14,381 bases of DNA from Candidatus Aminicenantes bacterium UBA4820 (GTDB lineage: Bacteria; Acidobacteriota; UBA4820): contig DHFQ01000086.1 in the NCBI GenBank assembly GCA_002402325.1, forward strand, positions 1 through 14,381, given 5' to 3'. Positions 1 to 7,497 of this stretch are shown here, one piece after another. The position numbers and the translations under genes are program-made. Each line of letters starts with the position of its first letter. Position 1 is the first letter of the stretch. Below the pieces are notes generated by a model that was not told the DNA's origin, ran no database searches, and saw nothing but the letters and a program-made list of their open reading frames with translations.

Positions 1-10
1 GATTTGAAAA

Positions 11-1423
11 ATGGTTAAATCAAAAAAAGAGATCCACAAATGTTATAAACATCCCTTTAAAGAAGCAAGAAGAAGATGCTTTCAGTGTAAAAAGTATATT
101 TGTCCCGAGTGTCAGATTAAAAAAGAATCCCACATTTTTTGCTCTGAAAAGTGCATCGGCGAATTTAAAAAGTTAAAAAGAAAAGAGGAAATAAAAACTT
201 TTGTTGAAAAAAAGGGGAAACCCTTTCTTTTCAGGCTAATATTTTATCCTTCAATAATTATTCTTCTTTTTATCTCGTTCTTTTTATATAGACAATGGCT
301 TAACTCTTTTGACCAGAATCTGGTTGGTACGACACAGCTTCAAAAAGTTAAAAAAGTAAAAGAGATTGACTGGTCTTCTCCTTCAAAAATTGAAATTTTA
401 GAGCCTAAAGACAATCTTAAAATAGAAGAAAATGAGATAAAGGTTGAAGGAATAGCACCAAAAGAATCTCTCGTTGGTCTATATATAAATTCAGAGAAAA
501 TCGATGCAATATTTTCAGAAGAAGGAAGGTTCAACTTCGAAAAGGTTCCACTTAAAAAAGATGAAAACATCATTCAGGTTAGATATTTTGATAACTATGG
601 AAACGATGCATACTCAAAGGCAGTTATTGTTAAACTTGTTACAAAACCATCTCTTAAAGAAATTCCTATAAAAGAGGAGCCCTATTTCAACCCTCTTTTA
701 TCTACTTTTCTTGATTTGAAGCAGGCAAAAGAGGGAAAGAAACAAATTCTTTTAACCTTTGATGGGGGAAGCAACGATAATGCAACTGATAACATTATAG
801 AGGTTTTAGAAAAAGAAAATGTTAAAGCGACGATTTTTCTTACAGGGGAATACATAAAAAGGTATCCAGAAAAAGTAAAAAAACTTCTGGAAATGGGAAA
901 TATCATCGGCAATCACACCTATTCTCATCCCCATCTTACGACATACACTTTTAATGAAAAGCAGGCAACTCTTACAGGAATCAAAAAGGAAGTAGTCATA
1001 GACCAACTCAAAAGGGCTGATGAAGCATTTAAAAGTGTTACAGGAAGGAATATGTCGCCATACTGGAGGGCACCTTTTGGAGAAAAAAATAGTGAAATCT
1101 TAAAATGGGCTTATGAGGGAGGTTACAGGCATATTCATTGGACACCAAAACTTGACACACTTGATTGGGTTGCAGATGAATCAAGCTCTCTTTTCAGACA
1201 ACCAAAAGAGATCCTTCAAAGGATAATTTCTCAGGCAAAAAAGGGAGATGGATTTCTTGATGGAGGAATCATCCTTATGCACCTTGGTTCAGAAAGGAAG
1301 GATGAATTAAGAGCGGACACAATTTTAAAAGATATAATAAGAGAGTTAAAAAAAGAGGGCTACTCATTCGTAACTGTTGAAGATACAAAGTGGGCAAAGG
1401 AGAAAGAACCAGAACAAAAGTGA
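11..1423 (+). CDS. Membrane-anchored NodB-type polysaccharide deacetylase with N-terminal zinc finger
   Basis: The product (470 aa) is predicted to remove acetyl groups from a cell-envelope polysaccharide or peptidoglycan. Residues 11-48 form a B-box-like Cys/His cluster (C11, H14, C23, C26, C31, C34, H41, C44, C48). A basic linker and one membrane segment (about 71-94) follow, then a small Ig-like beta domain (about 120-210). The NodB domain starts near 240. Its motifs are visible: TFDGG at 249-253 (D251 the likely base), H302-T-Y-S-H306, R353-A-P-F-G357, L381-D-T-L-D-W386 and M423-H-L-G426. The second Asp of the usual TFDDG motif is Gly252, so metal binding may differ; D256 lies close by. 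An in-frame TGA at 5-7 precedes the ATG, so the gene is complete. Expected topology is zinc finger inside, catalytic domain outside. Family assignment is firm; the substrate is unknown. Confidence 0.88.
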   Translation: MVKSKKEIHKCYKHPFKEARRRCFQCKKYICPECQIKKESHIFCSEKCIGEFKKLKRKEEIKTFVEKKGKPFLFRLIFYPSIIILLFISFFLYRQWLNSFDQNLVGTTQLQKVKKVKEIDWSSPSKIEILEPKDNLKIEENEIKVEGIAPKESLVGLYINSEKIDAIFSEEGRFNFEKVPLKKDENIIQVRYFDNYGNDAYSKAVIVKLVTKPSLKEIPIKEEPYFNPLLSTFLDLKQAKEGKKQILLTFDGGSNDNATDNIIEVLEKENVKATIFLTGEYIKRYPEKVKKLLEMGNIIGNHTYSHPHLTTYTFNEKQATLTGIKKEVVIDQLKRADEAFKSVTGRNMSPYWRAPFGEKNSEILKWAYEGGYRHIHWTPKLDTLDWVADESSSLFRQPKEILQRIISQAKKGDGFLDGGIILMHLGSERKDELRADTILKDIIRELKKEGYSFVTVEDTKWAKEKEPEQK

Positions 1424-1599
1424 ATAACAAATTTGAGGTGAAATGTTGAAGATTAAGTGGGCTTTAGATAGAGTCTACAATTTTTAGGTTGGAGGTTGTT
1501 GGATAGTTTCTAAGGTTTCGTGGCTCAACCAATTTTGATTTATTTTGTATTATTTGCTAAATCTCTTAAACAAGAATAAAATTAAATTTGAGGTAATAA
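1424..1599. other. Intergenic region with possible mini-ORF, weak hairpin and weak promoter
   Basis: This 176-base gap separates two co-directional genes. The 11-mer AAATTTGAGGT occurs at 1429-1439 and at 1584-1594; the second copy is the ribosome binding site of the downstream gene. The first precedes a 14-codon frame (ATG 1443 to TAG 1487), which could be a leader peptide or chance. GGTTGGAG (1487-1494) can pair with CTCAACC (1524-1530) with one bulge, and T-rich sequence follows, so it may be a weak terminator. TTGCTA (1554-1559), 17 bases, then TAAAAT (1577-1582) resembles a sigma-70 promoter, but such matches arise often in AT-rich DNA. Confidence 0.25.
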
Positions 1600-3336
1600 A
1601 TGAAGAAAGTGTTCTTTTTAATTTTTTTAATTCTTTTTGTAAAAGCACAATACTGTCAGGAAAAATTTGATAAACCAAACATTCTTCTTATCACCATAGA
1701 TACCTGGAGGAGTGATTATCTTTCAATTTCTGGTTCAAAAAAGGTTGAGACTCCAACCATTGACAGATTTGCAAAAGAGGGAATTTATATAAAGGAGTGT
1801 GAGACTCCCTGTCCAGCAACGACTCCAGCACATGCTTCAATTCTTACAGGTTTATATCCCAAAAATCACGGTATCAGGGATAACCACCACTTTAAATTGA
1901 AAGGTGATATTAAGACTCTTGCTCAAGTTTTAAAAGAAAATAACTATAAAACAGTAGCGGTTGTATCAGGAGCGCCTCTAAGAGCAGTCTATGGACTTAA
2001 TAAAGGTTTTGATGTTTATGACGATGAAGGGCTTGGAGTTGCTGGCGATGAGAGCCTTCTTCCATCATCAAGGAATGGCGAGAAATCAGCGCAAAGGGCT
2101 TTAAATTTTGTAAAAAGCAAAGAAGAAAAACCACTATTTTTGTGGCTTCATCTTTATGAACCTCATAGACCTTATGATCCTCCCCTTGAATACAAAAATA
2201 AGTATAAAGATGACCTTTATGGAGGTGAGGTTGCTTATGCTGATAAAATTGTTGGAGATTTTACAAATAGACTCTTTCAAAAGGTGAAAGGTAAATGGAT
2301 TGTTGTTATAACAGGAGACCACGGGGAGGGACTTGGCGATAACATTGAAGAAACTCACGGGCTTCTTTTATACAAAGAAACAAGAAATGTCCCTTTGATA
2401 ATTTATGATAGCGAGAAAAAATTAAAGGGAAATGTGAAGGGTATAAAATCTCTTCTTGATGTTACCCCAACTATTTTGAAGAGTATTTCAATAAATTTTA
2501 AGTGTGATGGAAAATCGATCTTTGATAACACTGAAGGAAGAGTTCTTTATGGGGAAACACTTCTTCCATTGACGGGTTTCTCGGTTAGTGGGGCTTACGG
2601 TGTCAAAATTGATGAAAAAATTTTTATAAAACACGGCAATTCAAAGGAAGTTTATTTAAAAAATGATGAGAAAAACAACCTTTTAAAAAACGAAAAGGAA
2701 TTCTTTGAAAAGGCAGATATTTTAATGAAAAATTTTTTTGGAAATGAAAAGGTTGTTTCAAGTTTAAATTTGTCTTCTGAGGAGATAAACTCTCTTAAAT
2801 CTTTGGGTTACATTGGAGGTACAACAATTTCAGAGGGAAAAATTCAAGAGGTTGATTTGAGAGAATTTGTTAAAGATATTGATAGATTTGAAACAGGAAG
2901 AACTTTGTTCACCTCAAAAAAGTACAACGAGGCGCTAATTTATTATGATGAATTTTTGAAACGGTATAAAGATGCTCCATCAATATATCTTGAAAAAGCA
3001 ACACTTTTAATAAATCTTGGAAGATTTGAACAGTCAAAAGAGGCGATTAAAAAATGTTTGTCTCTTGACCCTAAAAATAGCACAGCCTATCTTAACTTAG
3101 GAAATATCTTTGTGATGGAAAAAAAGTATAAAGAGGCTGAAAAATGTTTTCTTACCTGTTTAAAATTTGAAGAAGAATCTGAGGCGTATCTGAATCTTGG
3201 ATTACTTTACGCAAAATTTTTAAATGATAAAAAAAGTGCTGTTAAAAATTTAAAGAAATTTGTTGAAATTGCACCAGAGGACCCGGAGAGAGGTAAAATT
3301 GAGTCTCTAATAAAAGAAATTGAAGGTCAAAAGTGA
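1600..3336 (+). CDS. Exported sulfatase-like (alkaline phosphatase superfamily) hydrolase with C-terminal TPRs
   Basis: The 578-residue protein begins with a signal peptide (about 1-17), followed by a sulfatase-like domain (about 25-330). Metal ligands are recognisable at D34 (in LITID), D240-H241 (in ITGDHGE) and probably H253. At the formylglycine position the usual C/S-x-P-x-R is replaced by T74-T75-P76-A77-H78. This variant cannot be matured to formylglycine, so T74 may act directly as nucleophile, as in phosphatase or phosphodiesterase members of the superfamily. About residues 430-575 form roughly four TPR-like helical repeats, probably for protein interaction. GAGGT at 1590-1594, five bases before the ATG, supports the start. 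True sulfatase activity is doubtful; a phospho-transfer or phosphohydrolase role is possible. The 3' end overlaps the convergent nfi gene by 10 bases. Confidence 0.85.
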   Translation: MKKVFFLIFLILFVKAQYCQEKFDKPNILLITIDTWRSDYLSISGSKKVETPTIDRFAKEGIYIKECETPCPATTPAHASILTGLYPKNHGIRDNHHFKLKGDIKTLAQVLKENNYKTVAVVSGAPLRAVYGLNKGFDVYDDEGLGVAGDESLLPSSRNGEKSAQRALNFVKSKEEKPLFLWLHLYEPHRPYDPPLEYKNKYKDDLYGGEVAYADKIVGDFTNRLFQKVKGKWIVVITGDHGEGLGDNIEETHGLLLYKETRNVPLIIYDSEKKLKGNVKGIKSLLDVTPTILKSISINFKCDGKSIFDNTEGRVLYGETLLPLTGFSVSGAYGVKIDEKIFIKHGNSKEVYLKNDEKNNLLKNEKEFFEKADILMKNFFGNEKVVSSLNLSSEEINSLKSLGYIGGTTISEGKIQEVDLREFVKDIDRFETGRTLFTSKKYNEALIYYDEFLKRYKDAPSIYLEKATLLINLGRFEQSKEAIKKCLSLDPKNSTAYLNLGNIFVMEKKYKEAEKCFLTCLKFEEESEAYLNLGLLYAKFLNDKKSAVKNLKKFVEIAPEDPERGKIESLIKEIEGQK

Positions 3337-3983
3337 AGTGATCTTATTTCATTGACAATTCTATGTGCTTTTCTTATTGGTTCGGGAAGTCTATATTCTG
3401 GTGAGGTATTTAAAATTATTTTAACAGACTCTTCAAGAGTTATCAGGTTTCCTACTGAGACAAAAACTGGATTTACATTATCTTTCGTTATTAAGGCGTA
3501 GCCTACAATTTCCTCTTTGAGGATAATTGGGGTTTTTGAACCTCTTATTTTTGGAGGTTGTTCAAAACTCCCGCATAGATGGCTTTTTGCACATCCTATC
3601 GTTGGACAATTTAATTCAACCCCAAGATGGCAGGCAAGTCCAAATCCTCTTGGATGAATCTTTCCCTGACCGTCAACTATTATCAAATCAGGCTTTATTT
3701 TCAATTTTGAGTATGCCTTTAAAAGTATTGGAACTTCTCTAAAGCCAAGTAAACCAGGAATGTAGGGAATTTCTATCTCATCGGAAACTACGGATGAATC
3801 AACAAATTCCAATTTATTTTCTAAATCAAGAACGACAATTCCTCCAAAACCTATTTTTGAAAATTTTGTGGTTGAAACATCCGCACCACCAATAAACCTA
3901 ACTTTTTTATTTAAAAGTTTTTCTGTTACAAGTTTTCTCATCTCTTTTTGCAATTTTATTAAATCTGAATAATTCTTTTTCAT
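3327..3983 (-). CDS. nfi: Endonuclease V (deoxyinosine 3' endonuclease)
   Basis: Endonuclease V nicks DNA at the second phosphodiester bond 3' of hypoxanthine and starts repair of deaminated adenine. The 218-residue protein has usual family length and all hallmark motifs: G-A-D35-V (catalytic Asp), the P73-Y-I-P-G77 wedge, F-R-E83, V-D104-G-Q-G, H110-P, and a C-A-K133 motif followed by LCG. D35, E83 and D104 correspond to the catalytic metal-binding carboxylates. The start codon lies in an ATGA overlap with the comEC stop, so translation is probably coupled to comEC. It is the last gene of the long minus-strand operon, and its stop overlaps the convergent sulfatase-like gene by 10 bases. Function is confident; the reason for linkage to comEC is unknown. 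Confidence 0.95.
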   Translation of the reverse strand: MKKNYSDLIKLQKEMRKLVTEKLLNKKVRFIGGADVSTTKFSKIGFGGIVVLDLENKLEFVDSSVVSDEIEIPYIPGLLGFREVPILLKAYSKLKIKPDLIIVDGQGKIHPRGFGLACHLGVELNCPTIGCAKSHLCGSFEQPPKIRGSKTPIILKEEIVGYALITKDNVNPVFVSVGNLITLEESVKIILNTSPEYRLPEPIRKAHRIVNEIRSLHF

Positions 3984-6286
3984 TTTTTAATCTCATTATC
4001 AAATTGGAAATCTCTGTATTTATAAGGAACTAACTTCTTTGAATTGAGTTTGAAAAGTAGCGAACCGTCTTTATCGGTGCGCAAAATTCTTGTTTTAAGG
4101 GAAGCATAATATTCCTCAACCATTTTGTTTGGATGACCAAATCTGTTATATCTTCCTACAGAAAAAACTGAAAATTGTGGTGAAAGTTTCTCTATAAATG
4201 GTTTAAACAAGGCATTTTTTGCTCCATGGTGTGGAACCATCAGAATATCAACTCTGTCAAGATTTACATTTTCAAAAAGCGACCTCTCACCCTCTTTTTC
4301 AATATCACCTGTAAAAAGTATCTTTCTTCCGTTAATAACCATTGAGAGAACAAGGGAAAGATCGTTATCACTTAAAGGTTCTCCCTGGCAGACGGGATGT
4401 TCAACATTGACTACCGCATTCTCTATCATTACTGAATCGCCTCTTTTCAACTTTATCATTCTTACTTTATTTTTAATTAAAAACCTTTTAATTTCATCTT
4501 CAATTTGGGGACATTCTGGAAATGCAACAAAGTTAACTTTTAGGTCTCTTGTAAGTTCTTTTAATGAACCAGAGTGGTCTTTATCCCAATGTGTAATGAA
4601 AATCCCCTCAATTTCTTTTATTCTCAAGTGAGATAGAGTTGGTTCTATAATCCCTCTTGATGTTGGAAGTGAGTTATAGGATGTATCACCGCAATCAATA
4701 AGATAGACCTTCTTATCTAAAATTAAAATTGAACAATTCCCCTGGCCAATATCTGAAACGATAAGCGAATCTTTGATTGATTTTTCAAATGGATTTGGAA
4801 AGAGATAGGCAAATATTAAGATTAGAAAAAGTGAGATAGTAAGGATTGTTTTCTTTTTCATCTCTGGCAAAACAAGAAAAAAAATAACGATTGTGAACGC
4901 GATTAAATACATAAAATGGGGAAGTGGGAAAAAGAGCGAGGAAAAATGAAATTGAGATGAAAACTGAGGAACGAATATGAAAAGTTTTGCAAAAAACTTA
5001 ATGAGAATAAGTAGAAAAGATGAAACAAAAGGAATTAATGAAAATCCAGAGAGAAATAAAATTCCGAGTGCAAGGAGTGGAAATAAGGGGATTGACGCAA
5101 TTGGCGTTAAGATGAAACTTATTAAAGAAACTCTTTGAAAGGAGACAATCAAAATTGGAAGGGTGAAAAGTTGCGCGGAGATGCTTATAAAAAGCAATTT
5201 AAAAATGTAATCCAAGAAAGTGCCTTCTTTAAATATTTTTGGAATGATTTTGTAAAGGAGGATTATCCCGAGCGTAGATAGATAGGTAAGTTGAAATCCA
5301 GCGTCCATAATTTGAAAAGGGTTTATTAGAAGTAAAACCAAAGCAGAAATAAAAATTGACCTTATTGGTGTTCCAACCCTCAAAAAAATTTTTCCTATAA
5401 TAAAAAATGATGCCATAAAAATTGCCCTCAAAACAGATGGCTGATCTTTGACAAGAATTGCGTAAATGGGGAGAAAAAAAAGTGTCAAAATATCGGATGT
5501 AAGGGGATGAATTTTAAGGAGTGAAAAGAAAAAGTATAAAACCCAGATAACTATTCCAATGTGAAGCCCCGAAAGGGCAATAAGATGAAAGAGTCCAGAA
5601 CGAACAAGTGATAACTGTTCATCTTGAGTGAGTAAATTTCGCTCTCCCAGTAGAAGAGAGAGGACAACGCCTGATTCATCGCCGCACTCTTCAATTATTT
5701 TATTTCGTAAAAAGTTTCTATAATTTTTACATTGGTGAAATAAAGGTTTTTTGATTACTGTAAAAAGTCTTTCATCCTTTAACTCTCCGTAAAGGTAAAT
5801 TCCTTTCCATCCTAAATATCGCTTTTGATTAAACTGACCTATATTTGTTTTTTCCTTAGGAAGTGATAAAAGTAAACTTGCCTTGAAAATTGTACCGGGA
5901 AGAGGAGGCTTGATTGGAAGAAAGCACTGAATTTTAACTCTTTCTTTTATCTCTTTTTCATCTTCAAAAAAAGACTCTGTTTCTAATAAAGCCCTTGAGC
6001 CATCTGAGCTTATTTCGCTTGAAACAATTTTTCCCTTAATCCAGACCGGAGTTTTTGATTCCGATGAGGCAACTTTTTTTACTAAAATTCCCTCTTTGTA
6101 TTTAGGCATTGTGAATTGTCCAATAAAAATCGCTGATTGAAAAAGCAAAAGAGCGACTGCTATTTTTTTGAAAAATTGGGAATATTTGGGGAAAATCAAG
6201 ATGAAATTAATCAAAAAAGGAAAAACAGATAGAACTATAAAGGGTGAAACAATTGCCCCTAAAATCAAGGATAAAATATAAGTCAT
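3980..6286 (-). CDS. comEC: ComEC/Rec2 family DNA-uptake channel
   Basis: ComEC forms the inner-membrane channel that carries single-stranded transforming DNA into the cytoplasm. The 768 residues are normal family length. There is an N-terminal membrane segment pair and a soluble OB-like DUF4131 region (about 60-190). The multi-spanning Competence domain (about 200-495) contains LFHLIALSGLHIG. A C-terminal metallo-beta-lactamase-like domain (about 510-755) follows, with LIDCGD, H566-W-D568-K-D570-H571, LFTGDIE, MVPHHGAK and GRYNRFGHPN. The metal-binding set appears intact, consistent with a nuclease domain. The ATG overlaps the upstream GGDEF-PilZ stop by four bases (ATGA), and nfi starts in a second ATGA at its 3' end. 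Together with pilD upstream this suggests natural transformation, although the pilus and ComEA parts are not in this window. Confidence 0.95.
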   Translation of the reverse strand: MTYILSLILGAIVSPFIVLSVFPFLINFILIFPKYSQFFKKIAVALLLFQSAIFIGQFTMPKYKEGILVKKVASSESKTPVWIKGKIVSSEISSDGSRALLETESFFEDEKEIKERVKIQCFLPIKPPLPGTIFKASLLLSLPKEKTNIGQFNQKRYLGWKGIYLYGELKDERLFTVIKKPLFHQCKNYRNFLRNKIIEECGDESGVVLSLLLGERNLLTQDEQLSLVRSGLFHLIALSGLHIGIVIWVLYFFFSLLKIHPLTSDILTLFFLPIYAILVKDQPSVLRAIFMASFFIIGKIFLRVGTPIRSIFISALVLLLINPFQIMDAGFQLTYLSTLGIILLYKIIPKIFKEGTFLDYIFKLLFISISAQLFTLPILIVSFQRVSLISFILTPIASIPLFPLLALGILFLSGFSLIPFVSSFLLILIKFFAKLFIFVPQFSSQFHFSSLFFPLPHFMYLIAFTIVIFFLVLPEMKKKTILTISLFLILIFAYLFPNPFEKSIKDSLIVSDIGQGNCSILILDKKVYLIDCGDTSYNSLPTSRGIIEPTLSHLRIKEIEGIFITHWDKDHSGSLKELTRDLKVNFVAFPECPQIEDEIKRFLIKNKVRMIKLKRGDSVMIENAVVNVEHPVCQGEPLSDNDLSLVLSMVINGRKILFTGDIEKEGERSLFENVNLDRVDILMVPHHGAKNALFKPFIEKLSPQFSVFSVGRYNRFGHPNKMVEEYYASLKTRILRTDKDGSLLFKLNSKKLVPYKYRDFQFDNEIKK

Positions 6287-7497
6287 CTACTCTTTGTTTT
6301 TAAACTTTTTATGTGATTTAAAAGAAGATTCTTATCTGACCTTAAAATTGATGTAATTGCAACACCTACACCATATTTGCCTTCGGGTTGAGGTTCAACC
6401 CTTGTTATTATTGAACTGCCAGAAGATTTTCTCAAATTTTCAAATTCTATGGAAAAATCAATTTTTTTTGATGGCAAAAGCGGTTTTTCAGTTTCAAAAT
6501 AAAATCCTGATTCACTTACATTCTTGCCATAAATTTCGTATTGTTTTCCATCCAGAGTAACCATTCCACGAAAATTATCCAGAAATCTTTCAAATCGTCT
6601 TCTTTCAGTGTTATAAAGTTCAATTATGTTCTTTCCTCTTGCTTTTGCCCTGTACATCGCTTCATCCGCTTTTCTAATTAAGTTTTGAGCCCTGTCATCA
6701 TCTACCGGATATGAGGCAATGCCACCACTTACAGAGGCAGATATTCCCTCCTTTTCAATTGAGGACTCTTTATATGATTTTCGTATCCGTTCAGCAACAG
6801 CAAGTGCACCAAACTTATCAGTTTTTGGTAAAATTATGACAAACTCTTCACCTCCATACCTGAAGGGAAGATCCATTTCACGAATTGAATTTTTTATAAT
6901 TCCCGCAAAAGCTTTTAAAAACAAGTTTGCTCTTTCATGGCCAATTTTGTCGTTGATTTCTTTGAAGTCATCAAGGTCAAAAAATATTACCGAAAGAGGT
7001 TCGACATATCTCTTTGATTGGGCAATTTCATGCGGCAATGCACCTTTTAAAAAGGAATAATTGTATAAAGAGGTTAGACTATCTGTTACACCCGCTTTGT
7101 AAGTTTTTTTAAAAAGGTGAATTTCAAGAATAACAGGGTCTTTAATCATCTTTTTGTTTGAAACAAAATAATCTGCGACGGCAACCCTTATATCAACATC
7201 TCTTTTTAGTAAAGATGACATTTTTTGATGGTGTTTTTTTATTGAATTATAATGCTCTATTGCCTCTTTCTCATCAAATTCAAGATTGGCTATCAGGTAT
7301 AAAAATGTCGGATATATTTCATTTCCAAACTTCTTTTTTAAAGATAAAAACTTCCTGTCAAACGTATCCCAATGAAATTTGTTGGAAGAAAGGATGTGGA
7401 GAACTGATGCCTCCACATCCCTGAAAATCTTTACTTCATTTTCCCTTTTTGGACTTTGTTGTAAGGAACTTTTCTTTTTGCCTTTTATAGTATTCAT
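6283..7497 (-). CDS. Diguanylate cyclase with C-terminal PilZ domain
   Basis: The protein (404 aa from ATG 7497) makes cyclic di-GMP and probably also binds it. An N-terminal helical region of about 130 residues has no recognised fold. The GGDEF domain has FFDLDDFKEIND and an active G215-G-E-E-F219 signature. R206-x-x-D209 lies exactly five residues before it, which is an intact I-site for product inhibition. The C-terminal PilZ domain shows RxxxR (in RRRFER) and NxSxxG (in NVSESG), its ligand-binding motifs. I chose ATG 7497 because AAAGGAG stands seven bases upstream (7511-7505); the frame is open further upstream, but no comparable signal is seen there. This start lies 62 bases inside the preceding gene. 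It shares the operon with pilD and comEC, so it may tune pilus or competence behaviour. Confidence 0.92.
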   Translation of the reverse strand: MNTIKGKKKSSLQQSPKRENEVKIFRDVEASVLHILSSNKFHWDTFDRKFLSLKKKFGNEIYPTFLYLIANLEFDEKEAIEHYNSIKKHHQKMSSLLKRDVDIRVAVADYFVSNKKMIKDPVILEIHLFKKTYKAGVTDSLTSLYNYSFLKGALPHEIAQSKRYVEPLSVIFFDLDDFKEINDKIGHERANLFLKAFAGIIKNSIREMDLPFRYGGEEFVIILPKTDKFGALAVAERIRKSYKESSIEKEGISASVSGGIASYPVDDDRAQNLIRKADEAMYRAKARGKNIIELYNTERRRFERFLDNFRGMVTLDGKQYEIYGKNVSESGFYFETEKPLLPSKKIDFSIEFENLRKSSGSSIITRVEPQPEGKYGVGVAITSILRSDKNLLLNHIKSLKTKSR

